From positions 24,806 through 88,805 of the forward strand of contig NZ_MAQA01000014.1 in the NCBI RefSeq assembly GCF_001692445.1: a DNA stretch of 64,000 bases, in the 5' to 3' direction. Both the position numbers and the translations under genes were made by a program. The DNA is from Oerskovia enterophila (GTDB lineage: Bacteria; Actinomycetota; Actinomycetes; Actinomycetales; Cellulomonadaceae). Numbering within the stretch: the first letter of the stretch is position 1; each line of letters begins with the position of its first letter. This document shows, in pieces, positions 17,913-28,193 of the stretch. The notes beneath the pieces are model-generated. The model saw only the letters and a list, made by a program, of their open reading frames with translations, had not been told where the DNA came from and did no database searches.

Positions 17913-19765
17913 CCGCACACGACTCAGCGCTGGACCCCGCCGAGCCGCAGCCCGCTGCGCAGCCTCACGCGCCATCGCCCTCGCAGGCCCCCGAGACCGC
18001 GAGCGACCCCGCCACGGTCGAGGCTGCTCCGTCGTCGCCCGAGCGGGCGTCGACCTCGCAGGCCGACGCCCCCGAGGGCCCCTCGGGGCGGTCGACGGTC
18101 GAGGCGCAGACGGCAGTCGTGGCACCGGACGCTCCCGCGTCGGAGCGCGAGCCAGGCGGTGAGCCGTCGGCCCTGGCGCCCGGCGCCTCTTCGGAGCAGA
18201 CACCCACACCCGTGGGAGAGCAGCGCACCGAGGAGGTACCGGTGCCTCGCCCGGCCCCCACGCAGCCTCCGGCCGCTCCCAACCCCTTCGCTCCGCCGTC
18301 GGCGTTCCGGTCCACGACGACCGCACCCCTGAGCCCCGTCGCGCCGGGTGCGCGCCCCGCAGCTCCCGGCCCCGTGCCTCCGCCCGGTCCGCACGACACG
18401 CGCCCGTACGGAGCGCCCCTGGGCACACTGCCCGTCGCCCGCCCCGGCCTTCCCGGATATGCCCCGCAGCCACCGGCCGGGCAGCACCCGTACGCCGCCG
18501 CGTACCAGCACGCCACGGCCACGCCGGGCGGGCCCGCGCAGCACGGAACCACCCCGCCGCAGCCGGCGTATCAGGGAGCGGGCAGCCTGCCCGGAGAGCC
18601 CGACCCGCACGGCTCCACGACGCCCGTCGAGCCGTGGGGGGCCCCGCCCCCGCCGCCCGCGCAGAAGCCCCGTCGCCGCATCGGTGCCGGCGCGGTCGCC
18701 GGCATCGCTGCGCTCGCCCTCGTGGCGGGGGCGGTCGGTGGCATCGCGGCCGACCGGATCGTCGACGGCACCCAGCGTCGCCCGGTCAGCGCGTCGCTCC
18801 CGCTCGCGGGGACGGCCCCCGAGGCAGAGCGTCCCGCGGGCTCGGTCGCGGCGATCGCGGCGACCGTGCTGCCGAGCGTCGTGTCGCTGCAGGTCGAGGG
18901 CGCGGACGGGATCTCGACGGGCTCGGGCTTCGTGATCCGTGAGGACGGCTACATCCTCACCAACAACCACGTGGTCGCCGGTGGCGCGGACGGCGGCAAG
19001 GTCACGGTGCTCTTCGCGGACGGCAGCGAGCGTCCGGCCACGATCGTCGGTCGCACCGCGGACTACGACCTCGCGGTCGTCAAGGTCGACGAGGCCGGTC
19101 TGACACCGCTCGTGCTGGGCGACTCGGACGCCGTGGTCGTGGGGGACCCCGTCGTCGCGATCGGTGCCCCGCTCGGGCTCAACGGGACCGTCACGACCGG
19201 GATCGTCAGTGCGCTGAACCGTCCCGTCGCGGCAGGCGACTCGGCCGAGACCGCGTTCATCAACGCGATCCAGACGGATGCGGCCATCAACCCGGGGAAC
19301 TCGGGCGGCCCGCTGGTGAACGGAGCGGGCGAGGTCGTGGGCGTGAACTCCGCGATCGCGCAGCCGCCCGGGACGGGTGGCGCGACGGGCAGCATCGGCC
19401 TCGGGTTCGCGATCCCCTCCGACCAGGCCAGGCGGACGGCCGAGGAGCTGATCGAGAAGGGCACCGCCACGTACCCCGTGATCGGGGTCCTGCTCGACTC
19501 GCGCTACCAGGGCGAGGGCGTCCAGGTCACGACCGAACCGCAGGGCGGGCAGTCGCCCGTGACCGCGGGCGGTCCGGCGGACGAGGCCGGGATCCAGGCC
19601 GGGGACGTCATCCTCGCGATCGACGGGAGGCCCGTGAGCCTGAGCGACGAGCTCATCGTGGCGATCCGCGCGAAGGCCCCCGGAGACACCGTGACGCTGC
19701 GCGTGCGCACGGGCGACGCCGAGCGCGACGTCCGCGTTGTGCTCGACGAAGCCACGAGCGAGTAG
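17909..19765 (+). CDS. htrA: HtrA/DegP-family trypsin-like serine protease
   Basis: Membrane-tethered S1C protease with PDZ domain, cleaving misfolded or regulatory envelope proteins. The 618 residues have four parts. First comes a long cytoplasmic tail of about 245 residues, rich in Pro, Ala, Ser and Glu with no fold apparent. A membrane segment follows at about 254-280, then a protease domain with H354 (TNNHVV), D387 or nearby (DYDLAVVKVD) and S464 (GNSGGPLV). A PDZ domain at about 520-610 (EAGIQAGDVILAIDG) ends the protein. ATG overlaps the rseA stop. The operon suggests it processes RseA or acts as a SigE effector. Confidence 0.93.
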   Translation: MTAHDSALDPAEPQPAAQPHAPSPSQAPETASDPATVEAAPSSPERASTSQADAPEGPSGRSTVEAQTAVVAPDAPASEREPGGEPSALAPGASSEQTPTPVGEQRTEEVPVPRPAPTQPPAAPNPFAPPSAFRSTTTAPLSPVAPGARPAAPGPVPPPGPHDTRPYGAPLGTLPVARPGLPGYAPQPPAGQHPYAAAYQHATATPGGPAQHGTTPPQPAYQGAGSLPGEPDPHGSTTPVEPWGAPPPPPAQKPRRRIGAGAVAGIAALALVAGAVGGIAADRIVDGTQRRPVSASLPLAGTAPEAERPAGSVAAIAATVLPSVVSLQVEGADGISTGSGFVIREDGYILTNNHVVAGGADGGKVTVLFADGSERPATIVGRTADYDLAVVKVDEAGLTPLVLGDSDAVVVGDPVVAIGAPLGLNGTVTTGIVSALNRPVAAGDSAETAFINAIQTDAAINPGNSGGPLVNGAGEVVGVNSAIAQPPGTGGATGSIGLGFAIPSDQARRTAEELIEKGTATYPVIGVLLDSRYQGEGVQVTTEPQGGQSPVTAGGPADEAGIQAGDVILAIDGRPVSLSDELIVAIRAKAPGDTVTLRVRTGDAERDVRVVLDEATSE

Positions 19766-19768
19766 TCT
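19763..19768 (+). promoter_or_regulatory. -10 hexamer of tatB
   Basis: TAGTCT, 6 nt before GTG 19775; it overlaps the end of htrA, so tatB can be transcribed apart from the stress operon. Confidence 0.55.
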
Positions 19769-19774
19769 GACCGC

Positions 19775-21256
<1,482 letters not shown>

Positions 21257-21257
<1 letters not shown>

Positions 21258-21808
21258 TGAACCTGCCCGAGCGCGGTCCGTCGCAGGTGCGGATCGGCAT
21301 CGCGATCGAGATCCCCGAGCCGTTCGGTCCTGCGCTCCAGGAGGCTCGTGCGGCGTTCGGCGACCCCTTCGCCGGGGACATCCCGCCGCACATCACGTTG
21401 CTCGGCCCGACGGTCGTCGACGAGTCGGCCCTCGAGGACGTGTACGCCCACCTCGACCGCGTGACCGCGCAGGCTGCGCCGTTCCGGGTCATCCTGCGCG
21501 GCAGCGGGACGTTCCGTCCCGTCTCGCCCGTCGTCTTCGTGATCGTCGCGCAGGGGATCGCGGAGTGCGAGGAGCTCGAGGGCGCGGTGCGCTCGGGCGT
21601 GCTGGACCAGGAGCTCCGGTTCAACTACCACCCGCACGTCACGGTCGCCCACGAGGTCGACGACGAGGCGCTCGACCTCGCGTTCGAGGAGATGGCAGGG
21701 TTCGAGGCATCGTTCGACGTCACGGGCATCCACCTCTACGAGCACGGGGACGACGGGGTCTGGCGTCCGGCTCGCCGTTTCGAGCTCTCCGGTCTGTCGG
21801 ACGGGTGA
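21257..21808 (+). CDS. 2'-5' RNA ligase / cyclic phosphodiesterase-like protein
   Basis: A 183-residue two-lobed 2H phosphoesterase with two His-x-Thr motifs, PPHITLLGP and YHPHVTVAH, the pair that forms the active site of the family. Members act on 2'-5' RNA linkages or 2',3'-cyclic phosphates; the exact substrate cannot be read from sequence. Translationally coupled to trpS by TGATG overlap, which suggests a tRNA-related job. Confidence 0.82.
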
Positions 21809-21825
21809 GTCGAGGTTTCCTCTCC

Positions 21826-21831
21826 TAGGCT
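21826..21831 (+). promoter_or_regulatory. -10 hexamer of the YihY gene
   Basis: TAGGCT, 6 nt before ATG 21838. Confidence 0.55.
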
Positions 21832-21837
21832 CGGGCG

Positions 21838-22899
21838 ATGACCTCTCCCACGACGCCCGACGACGAGGCTCCCGGCCTGGTGGCTCGGCTCACGACCCGG
21901 GCCAAGGCGGTGCAGGCCTGGTGGAACACGACCCGGCCTGCCCGGGCCCTCGCGCAGTACGGGGTCCAGCGAGGGGCGCTCCTCTGCGGCGGTATGGCCT
22001 ACTCGGCGCTGTTCTCGCTGTTCGCGGGCCTGACGATCTTCTACACGGCCTTCATGGCCTTCCTGGGCAACCGCGAGGAGCTGCGCGACGAGATCTTCGC
22101 GCAGATCGACAAGGCGATCCCGGGGCTGATCAAGACGACTCCGACGGGGAGCGGCATCCTCTCGCCCGACGACCTGATTATCAACTCGGGGCTCAGCGTC
22201 TCGAGCGTCGTCGCGGTGTTCGTGCTGCTCTTCAGCGCCGTGTCGTTCATGGCTGCGCTGCGCACCTCGACCCGCGCGATGTTCTCGCTGACCAACGTGG
22301 GCCAGAACCCGGTCCTGTCCAAGCTGCGCGAGCTCGGCGGGTTCGCCGTCCTGGGGCTGAGCGTGGTGATCTCGGCAGCGGCCACGGTGGTCGTCCAGAC
22401 GCTGGGAGCGACGCTCTTCGGCGACGGGGCGCTCGCCTCGGTCCTGGTGCCCGTGGCGGGCATCCTCGTGGGCCTGGTCTTCGACGCGCTCGTGGTCCTG
22501 CTCATCATCCGTTTCGTGGCGGGAGTACGTCCGCCCCGCAAGGACCTGTACATCGGGGCCATGACGGCCGCAGCGGCGTTCGGCGTCCTGCGCTACCTCG
22601 GGACGAGCGTGATCGTCGGCAGCTCGTCCCGCAACGCCCTGCTGGGCTCGTTCGCGACGTTCGTCACGATCCTGCTCCTCGCGAACTTCGTGACCCGGAT
22701 CCTGCTCATGGTCGCGGCCTGGATCGCCGACCCGCCCGCCCAGCCGACGGTCGACGAGCTGCGCGCGCAGGCCGAGGCCGAGCAGGAGGAGCGGCTGGAC
22801 GCGGAGGTCCGGCGAGGGGCCGGCTACGGATATCCCTGGAGCCCTCTGGTGCGCGGGGTGCGCCGGGGCCGGGCGCCGCGGGTGCACGCCGAGGTCTGA
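21838..22899 (+). CDS. YihY/BrkB-family membrane protein
   Basis: A 353-residue polytopic protein of the YihY/virulence factor BrkB family (YhjD in mycobacteria). It has six membrane segments starting around residue 45 (GGMAYSALFSLFAGLTIFYT) and conserved VSFMAALRTSTRAMF and YRxLP-like RPPRKDLYIGAM loops. The C-terminal 50 residues are charged and cytoplasmic. Function is unsettled; a transport role is often proposed. It ends convergent with sdhB. Confidence 0.85.
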   Translation: MTSPTTPDDEAPGLVARLTTRAKAVQAWWNTTRPARALAQYGVQRGALLCGGMAYSALFSLFAGLTIFYTAFMAFLGNREELRDEIFAQIDKAIPGLIKTTPTGSGILSPDDLIINSGLSVSSVVAVFVLLFSAVSFMAALRTSTRAMFSLTNVGQNPVLSKLRELGGFAVLGLSVVISAAATVVVQTLGATLFGDGALASVLVPVAGILVGLVFDALVVLLIIRFVAGVRPPRKDLYIGAMTAAAAFGVLRYLGTSVIVGSSSRNALLGSFATFVTILLLANFVTRILLMVAAWIADPPAQPTVDELRAQAEAEQEERLDAEVRRGAGYGYPWSPLVRGVRRGRAPRVHAEV

Positions 22900-22930
22900 G
22901 CGCCGCAGCTCGGCTCGAGCCCGCGACCGA

Positions 22931-22969
22931 CGACGGCGGCCCGCCGGCCGGAGCCGGGGACCGCCGTCG
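22931..22969. terminator. Hairpin between yihY and sdhB
   Basis: CGACGGCGG at 22931-22939 pairs with CCGCCGTCG at 22961-22969 around a GC-rich loop, between convergent genes. Confidence 0.6.
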
Positions 22970-22987
22970 GGCAGTGCAGGGAGGGCG

Positions 22988-23761
22988 TCAGAAGGCGCGG
23001 GTGATCATCGCGCGCTTGACCTCCTGGATCGCCTTGGTGATCTCGATGCCACGGGGGCACGCCTCGGTGCAGTTGAAGGTCGTGCGGCAGCGCCACACGC
23101 CCTCCTTGTCGTTGAGGATCTCCAGGCGCTGGGTCGCACCGTCGTCGCGCGAGTCGAAGATGAAGCGGTGCGCGTTGACGATCGCGGCCGGGCCGAAGTA
23201 CTGGCCGTCCGTCCAGAACACGGGGCACGAGGACGTGCACGCCGCGCACAGGATGCACTTGGTGGTGTCGTCGAAGCGCTCGCGCTGCTCGGCAGACTGC
23301 AGGCGCTCCTTGCTCGGCTCGTTCCCCGACGTGATGAGGAACGGCATGATCTCGCGGTAGGAGGCGAAGAACGGCTCCATGTCGACGACCAGGTCCTTGA
23401 TGACCGGCAGGCCCTTGATGGGCTCGACGGTGATCGGCTTGTCCGGGTTGACGTCCTTGAGGAGCGTCTTGCAGGCCAGTCGGTTACGACCGTTGATGCG
23501 CATCGCGTCCGAGCCGCAGATCCCGTGGGCGCACGAGCGACGGAAGGTCAGCGAGCCGTCGTGCTCCCACTTGATCTTGTGCAGCGCGTCGAGCACGCGG
23601 TCCGTGCCGTGGGCCAGGACCGTGTACTCCTCCCAGTACGCGTCCTCACCGTGCTCGGACTCGGGGTTGTAGCGGCGGAGCTTGATCGTGACCTCGAAGG
23701 AGGGCACGGCGCCGACCTCGGTCTTCTCCGAACCGGCAGGGGCTTCGAGTGTGGCAGTCAT
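22988..23761 (-). CDS. sdhB: Succinate dehydrogenase iron-sulfur subunit
   Basis: Carries electrons from SdhA flavin to the membrane subunits of complex II. In 257 residues the N-terminal [2Fe-2S] site is in FRRSCAHGICGSDAM, and the C-terminal [4Fe-4S]/[3Fe-4S] sites are in CILCAACTSSCPV and CRTTFNCTEACPRGI. ATG overlaps the sdhA stop (ATGA). Last gene of sdhCDAB, before a terminator. Confidence 0.96.
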   Translation of the reverse strand: MTATLEAPAGSEKTEVGAVPSFEVTIKLRRYNPESEHGEDAYWEEYTVLAHGTDRVLDALHKIKWEHDGSLTFRRSCAHGICGSDAMRINGRNRLACKTLLKDVNPDKPITVEPIKGLPVIKDLVVDMEPFFASYREIMPFLITSGNEPSKERLQSAEQRERFDDTTKCILCAACTSSCPVFWTDGQYFGPAAIVNAHRFIFDSRDDGATQRLEILNDKEGVWRCRTTFNCTEACPRGIEITKAIQEVKRAMITRAF

Positions 23762-25593
23762 CAGTACTTACGCTCCATGGGCTCGTACCGGGTCTGGGTG
23801 ACGGGCTTGGAACCCAGCACGATCTTGTAGGAATCGAACTCCTCGACGTGGTCGAAGTATCCCTCCACGTGCCCGTCGGCGGTGTCGCCGGCAGCCGTGG
23901 GGCGACGGTAGGCCATCGTGTGGAGCATGTAGTTGGCGTCGTCGCGGTCCGGGAAGTCCTCGCGGTAGTGACCGCCGCGCGACTCCTTGCGGTTGATGGC
24001 CGCGATGACCGTGACCTCGGCGATGTCGAGGAGGAAGCCGAGCTCGATGGCCTCGAGCAGGTCGGTGTTGAACAGGCGCCCCTTGTCCTGGACCGAGACC
24101 TTGCGGTAGCGGTCCTGGAGGGTGCGGATGTCCGAGAGCGCCTGGTTGAGCGACTCACCCGTGCGGAACACCTGCGCGTTGGCGTCCATGGTCTCCTGGA
24201 GCGCCTTGCGGACGTCCGCCACGCGCTCGCCGTCGGGGCGGTTGCGCATCTCGTCGAGCTGGGAGATCACCGCGGCCGCGGGGTTCTCCGGCAGCTCGCG
24301 GTACTCGGCGGTCGCGGCGTACGCGGCGGCCTGGCGGCCCGCCCGCTTGCCGAACACGTTGATGTCCAAGAGCGAGTTGGTCCCGAGGCGGTTGGAGCCG
24401 TGCACCGAGACGCACGCGACCTCGCCGGCCGCGTACAGGCCGCGGACGACGTTGTGACCGTCGCGGAGGACCTCACCGCCGACGTTGGTCGGGATGCCGC
24501 CCATGGCGTAGTGCGCGGTCGGGTAGACGGGCACGGGCTCGGTGTAGGGCTCGATGCCGAGGTACGTGCGCGCGAACTCGGTGATGTCCGGCAGCTTGGC
24601 GTCGATGTGCGCGGGCTCGAGATGCGTCAGGTCGAGCAGGACGTAGTCCTTGTCCGGCCCGGCGCCGCGTCCCTCGCGGACCTCGTTCGCCATCGACCGC
24701 GCGACGATGTCACGCGGTGCGAGGTCCTTGATGGTGGGTGCGTAGCGCTCCATGAAGCGCTCGCCCTCGCCGTTGCGCAGGATGCCGCCCTCACCGCGGG
24801 CCGCCTCCGACAGGAGGATGCCGAGGCCGGCGAGACCTGTCGGGTGGAACTGGAAGAACTCCATGTCCTCGAGCGGCAGACCGCGACGGTAGGCCAGGGC
24901 CATGCCGTCACCCGTGAGGGTGTGCGCGTTGGAGGTCGTCTTGAAGATCTTGCCCGCGCCGCCCGTGGCGAAGATGATCGCCTTGGCCTGGAAGACGTGG
25001 ATCTCGCCGGTCGCCAGGTCGTACGCGACGACGCCGGTCGCGTTGACCGTCTCGCCGTCGGGGACGTCCTCGGCGGCGAGGTCGTGGTCCGTGATGAGGT
25101 CCAGGACGTAGAACTCGTTGAAGAACTCCACGTCCTGCTTGACGCAGTTCTGGTAGAGCGTCTGGAGGATCATGTGACCCGTGCGGTCCGCGGCGTAGCA
25201 CGAGCGGCGCACCGCGGCCTCGCCGTGGTTGCGGGTGTGACCGCCGAAGCGACGCTGGTCGATCTTGCCCTCGGGCGTGCGGTTGAACGGCAGACCCATG
25301 CGCTCGAGGTCGAGGACCGCGTCGATGGCTTCCTTGGCCATGATCTCCGCGGCGTCCTGGTCGACGAGGTAGTCGCCGCCCTTGACCGTGTCGAACGTGT
25401 GCCACTCCCAGTTGTCCTCCTCGACGTTCGCGAGGGCGGCGCACATGCCGCCCTGCGCCGCGCCGGTGTGGGACCGGGTGGGGTAGAGCTTCGAGATGAC
25501 CGCCGTGCGGACCTTGCCGGACGACTCGAGCGCCGCGCGCATGCCGGCGCCGCCTGCTCCGACGATGACGACGTCGTACTGATGGGTTTGCAT
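23761..25593 (-). CDS. sdhA: Succinate dehydrogenase flavoprotein subunit
   Basis: Oxidises succinate to fumarate at covalently bound FAD. The 610 residues contain the FAD motif [15 protein letters not shown], the [11 protein letters not shown] segment whose His attaches FAD, and the catalytic region [13 protein letters not shown] with [11 protein letters not shown] later. A strong AGGAGG precedes ATG 25593. It sits 84 bp after sdhD with no hairpin I would call a terminator. Confidence 0.97.
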   Translation of the reverse strand: MQTHQYDVVIVGAGGAGMRAALESSGKVRTAVISKLYPTRSHTGAAQGGMCAALANVEEDNWEWHTFDTVKGGDYLVDQDAAEIMAKEAIDAVLDLERMGLPFNRTPEGKIDQRRFGGHTRNHGEAAVRRSCYAADRTGHMILQTLYQNCVKQDVEFFNEFYVLDLITDHDLAAEDVPDGETVNATGVVAYDLATGEIHVFQAKAIIFATGGAGKIFKTTSNAHTLTGDGMALAYRRGLPLEDMEFFQFHPTGLAGLGILLSEAARGEGGILRNGEGERFMERYAPTIKDLAPRDIVARSMANEVREGRGAGPDKDYVLLDLTHLEPAHIDAKLPDITEFARTYLGIEPYTEPVPVYPTAHYAMGGIPTNVGGEVLRDGHNVVRGLYAAGEVACVSVHGSNRLGTNSLLDINVFGKRAGRQAAAYAATAEYRELPENPAAAVISQLDEMRNRPDGERVADVRKALQETMDANAQVFRTGESLNQALSDIRTLQDRYRKVSVQDKGRLFNTDLLEAIELGFLLDIAEVTVIAAINRKESRGGHYREDFPDRDDANYMLHTMAYRRPTAAGDTADGHVEGYFDHVEEFDSYKIVLGSKPVTQTRYEPMERKY

Positions 25594-25677
25594 CGGTGTC
25601 GATGCCTCCTGTGACGAGTGGGAAGGGGGACGGGGGCTGTCAGGCGGCGTCTGGGGGAACGCCGACCGGCAGGTCCG

Positions 25678-26139
25678 TCAGGCGGTGCAGAACGACGGGA
25701 GCTGGTAGTCCAGCGCGTTCGGCGGGCACGGGTCGAACGTGAAGACCACGAGGGTGCCGAGCACGGTGACGATCACGAAGGCCAGGTACAGGGCCCACTT
25801 GAGGACCATGCGGGTGCCGTCGCGCTGGGCGTAGTCGTTGATGATGGTGCGGACACCGTTGGTGCCGTGGATCATCGCGAGCCAGAGCATCAGGAGGTCC
25901 CAGACCTGCCAGAACGGAGAGGCCCACTTGCCGGCGACGAAGCCGAAGTCGATCGCGTGGACGCCCTCGCCGACCATGAGGTTGACGAAGAGGTGCCCGA
26001 AGATCAGGACGATCAGCACGACGCCCGAGGCGCGCATGAAGACCCAGCTGTACAGCTCGTAGTTCGAGCGCGTCGTCTTCTGGCGCTTGTACGGGTCGCG
26101 GGGGGCCGCGAGGGGCGAGCTGGTGGTCGTGGTGCCCAT
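25678..26139 (-). CDS. sdhD: Succinate dehydrogenase hydrophobic anchor subunit
   Basis: A 153-residue membrane subunit with three helices (near residues 33-53, 75-95 and 112-135). It carries the haem/quinone-site signature SWVFMRASGVVLI, then HLFVNLM and MIHGTNGVRTIINDY. ATG 26139 overlaps the sdhC stop; the longer frame from 26223 overlaps sdhC and is rejected. Confidence 0.92.
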   Translation of the reverse strand: MGTTTTSSPLAAPRDPYKRQKTTRSNYELYSWVFMRASGVVLIVLIFGHLFVNLMVGEGVHAIDFGFVAGKWASPFWQVWDLLMLWLAMIHGTNGVRTIINDYAQRDGTRMVLKWALYLAFVIVTVLGTLVVFTFDPCPPNALDYQLPSFCTA

Positions 26140-26522
26140 CAGTGCCCACCTCCGAAGACGTTCATGAGGTGGCGGGGCAGGAAGCCCGCCATGGTCACGG
26201 CGAACAGACCGACGACGACCCACAGCATGGTGCGCTGGTACTTGGGGCCCTTGGCCCAGAAGTCCACGAGGATGATCCGGACACCGTTGAAGGCGTGGAA
26301 CACGATGGCGGCGACCAGGCCGGCCTCACCGAGTCCCATGATCACGGTCTTGTACGTGCCGATCACGGCGTCGTACGCCTCGGGCGAGACTCGTACCAGC
26401 GCTGTGTCCAGCACGTGCACGAGGAGGAAGAAGAAGATGAGCACGCCGGTCACGCGATGCGCGACCCACGACCACATGCCTTCACGGCCGCGGTACAGCG
26501 TGCCAGCAGGTGCACTGGGCAC
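26139..26522 (-). CDS. sdhC: Succinate dehydrogenase cytochrome b subunit
   Basis: A 127-residue anchor subunit with three membrane helices and the haem-binding context VAHRVTGVLIFFFLLVHVLD, followed by FHAFNGVRIILVDF. GTG 26522 is chosen because a perfect AGGAGG stands 8 nt upstream; further upstream the frame has no family similarity. First gene of the sdhCDAB operon. Confidence 0.93.
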   Translation of the reverse strand: MPSAPAGTLYRGREGMWSWVAHRVTGVLIFFFLLVHVLDTALVRVSPEAYDAVIGTYKTVIMGLGEAGLVAAIVFHAFNGVRIILVDFWAKGPKYQRTMLWVVVGLFAVTMAGFLPRHLMNVFGGGH

Positions 26523-26685
26523 TTTAGGGGCCTCCTGTGGCGAGTTCAGGGGTGAGATATCGAGCTGGACGACGTCGTCCGCCGGTGGCCGTTCACGACC
26601 GCTCCGTCTCGAGGCTCCGAGGAGTCGGGAGGAGCGGCAGATCCAGGGCTCGCCGGAGTCCGTCGATATCCGTCTCTGGGGTTCC

Positions 26686-26691
26686 ACCATA
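26686..26691 (-). promoter_or_regulatory. Candidate -10 of sdhCDAB
   Basis: TATGGT on the minus strand, giving a leader of about 155 nt. The -35 is weak. The remaining gap to 26846 holds only this, the CRP-like site and the manC -10. Confidence 0.35.
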
Positions 26692-26751
26692 GTGACATCG
26701 GCGTCAGGTTGCGGACCGCCGAGGCTTCCAGGCGCCCTGCCCACCCCGGAT

Positions 26752-26767
26752 TGTGACTCATTCCACA
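26752..26767. promoter_or_regulatory. CRP/GlxR-like site between sdhC and manC
   Basis: TGTGACTCATTCCACA matches TGTGA-N6-TCACA at nine of ten specified positions. It lies about 80 bp upstream of the inferred sdh start point and about 87 bp upstream of manC, so either could be the target. GlxR is known to act on sdh in Corynebacterium. Confidence 0.5.
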
Positions 26768-26834
26768 TGGCTTCGGGGAACTGCCGAGGACCGGTCTCGC
26801 GGGCGTCCCCGACGGCGTCTCGACCCGTGGTCAC

Positions 26835-26840
26835 TATGCT
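26835..26840 (+). promoter_or_regulatory. -10 hexamer of manC
   Basis: TATGCT, 6 nt before ATG 26847. Confidence 0.55.
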
Positions 26841-26846
26841 TCGAGC

Positions 26847-28010
26847 ATGTCGACCACTCCTGCGCCTGCCCCTGCTCCCGGCGGGTCGTCCACGGACGAC
26901 CGGGCCGTCCCCGGCTTCTATGCCGTGATCCCCGCGGGCGGGGCCGGGACACGGTTGTGGCCTCTGTCCCGGCGGGGCAACCCCAAGTTCCTGCTCGACC
27001 TCGCGGGTACCGGGCGCTCGCTGCTCCAGGCCACGGTCGACCGCCTGGCGCCCCTGACGGGCGAGGGGGGCATCGTCCTGGTCACGGGTCGCCAGCACGT
27101 GGCCTCGGCCAGGACGCAGCTGCCGGGGCTCGACGAGGACTCGGTGCTCGCCGAGCCGTCCCCCCGCGACTCCATGGCGGCCATCGGGCTGGCGGCCGCG
27201 GTCCTCGAGCAGCGTCACGGCGACGTGGTGATCGGCTCGTTCGCGGCCGACCAGGTCATCACGGGACAGGCGGCGTTCGAGCAGGCCGTCCGGGAGGGCG
27301 TGGAGGCCGCGCGGGCGGGCTACGTCGTCACGGTCGGCATCGCGGCGTCGAGGCCCTCCACCGCATTCGGCTACGTCCGCAGCGGGGCGCCGCTCGGCCT
27401 CGAGGGGGCGCCGACGGGTCTGCACGCCGAGGGCTTCACGGAGAAGCCCGACGCCCTGACCGCGCAGCGCTACGTGCGCTCGGGGGAGTACCGCTGGAAC
27501 GCGGGCATGTTCATCACGCGGACCTCGGTCCTGCTCGGGCACCTGGCAGACCAGCGCCCCGAGCTCCACGACGGGCTGCGACGGATCGCCGCGGCCTGGG
27601 ACACGCCCGAGCGGGACCAGGTCCTCGCGGACGAGTGGCCCGGGCTCGAGAAGATCGCGATCGACCACGCGGTCGCCGAGCCCGTCGCGGCCGTGGGCGG
27701 GGTCGCCGTGGTCCCGGGGAACTTCGGCTGGGACGACGTGGGTGACTTCAACTCGCTCGCCGCCCTGCTGCCCGCTGCGGACGAGTCGGGCTCCAAGGTC
27801 CTGGGGGACGCCGGTCGGGTCGTCCGGCTCGAGAGCGCGGGCTCGGTCGTCGTCCCGGCGAGCGAGCGCGTCGTGACGATCCTCGGCCTCGACGACGTCG
27901 TGGTCGTCGACACGCCCGACGCGCTCCTGGTCACCACGCGTGCGCGTGCGCAGCAGGTCAAGTCCATGGTCGACGCGGTGCGCGAGCGCGGGCTCGACGA
28001 GCTGCTCTGA
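26847..28010 (+). CDS. manC: Mannose-1-phosphate guanylyltransferase
   Basis: Makes GDP-mannose from mannose-1-phosphate and GTP, the donor for mannolipids and glycoproteins of the envelope. The 387 residues begin with a disordered Ala/Pro stretch. The nucleotidyltransferase signature IPAGGAGTRLWPLSRRGNPK follows, then GFTEKPD and YRWNAGMFI of the active site. There is no C-terminal isomerase domain, so it is the monofunctional type. The PIG-V-like protein at 11975 is one possible user of the mannose pool, through polyprenyl-phosphate mannose. Confidence 0.92.
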   Translation: MSTTPAPAPAPGGSSTDDRAVPGFYAVIPAGGAGTRLWPLSRRGNPKFLLDLAGTGRSLLQATVDRLAPLTGEGGIVLVTGRQHVASARTQLPGLDEDSVLAEPSPRDSMAAIGLAAAVLEQRHGDVVIGSFAADQVITGQAAFEQAVREGVEAARAGYVVTVGIAASRPSTAFGYVRSGAPLGLEGAPTGLHAEGFTEKPDALTAQRYVRSGEYRWNAGMFITRTSVLLGHLADQRPELHDGLRRIAAAWDTPERDQVLADEWPGLEKIAIDHAVAEPVAAVGGVAVVPGNFGWDDVGDFNSLAALLPAADESGSKVLGDAGRVVRLESAGSVVVPASERVVTILGLDDVVVVDTPDALLVTTRARAQQVKSMVDAVRERGLDELL

Positions 28011-28181
28011 CTCTCCTCACCCGTGCACCCGGGGCGGGCGTGCGCTCGCGCACCTGGGCGGGCTGCGCCGTCGGGCCGCGGGCGGGAGATCGCTCGCGGC
28101 CCGGCGGCGCAGCGCGGCCCGCGCAGGCCTCTCGCCGTCCCGGTGCGTGGCCGCCCCCGCCCCACCTGCACGGGTCGGCGT

Positions 28182-28187
28182 TAGTCT
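28182..28187 (+). promoter_or_regulatory. -10 hexamer of the M20 gene
   Basis: TAGTCT, 6 nt before GTG 28194. The 183-bp gap after manC shows nothing else definite. Confidence 0.55.
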
Positions 28188-28193
28188 CGGCGT

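Noticed and set aside
28011..28193. Possible small gene between manC and the M20 gene
   Set aside because: The frames are short and Arg/Ala-rich with no ribosome site or homology; the gap is better read as control region.
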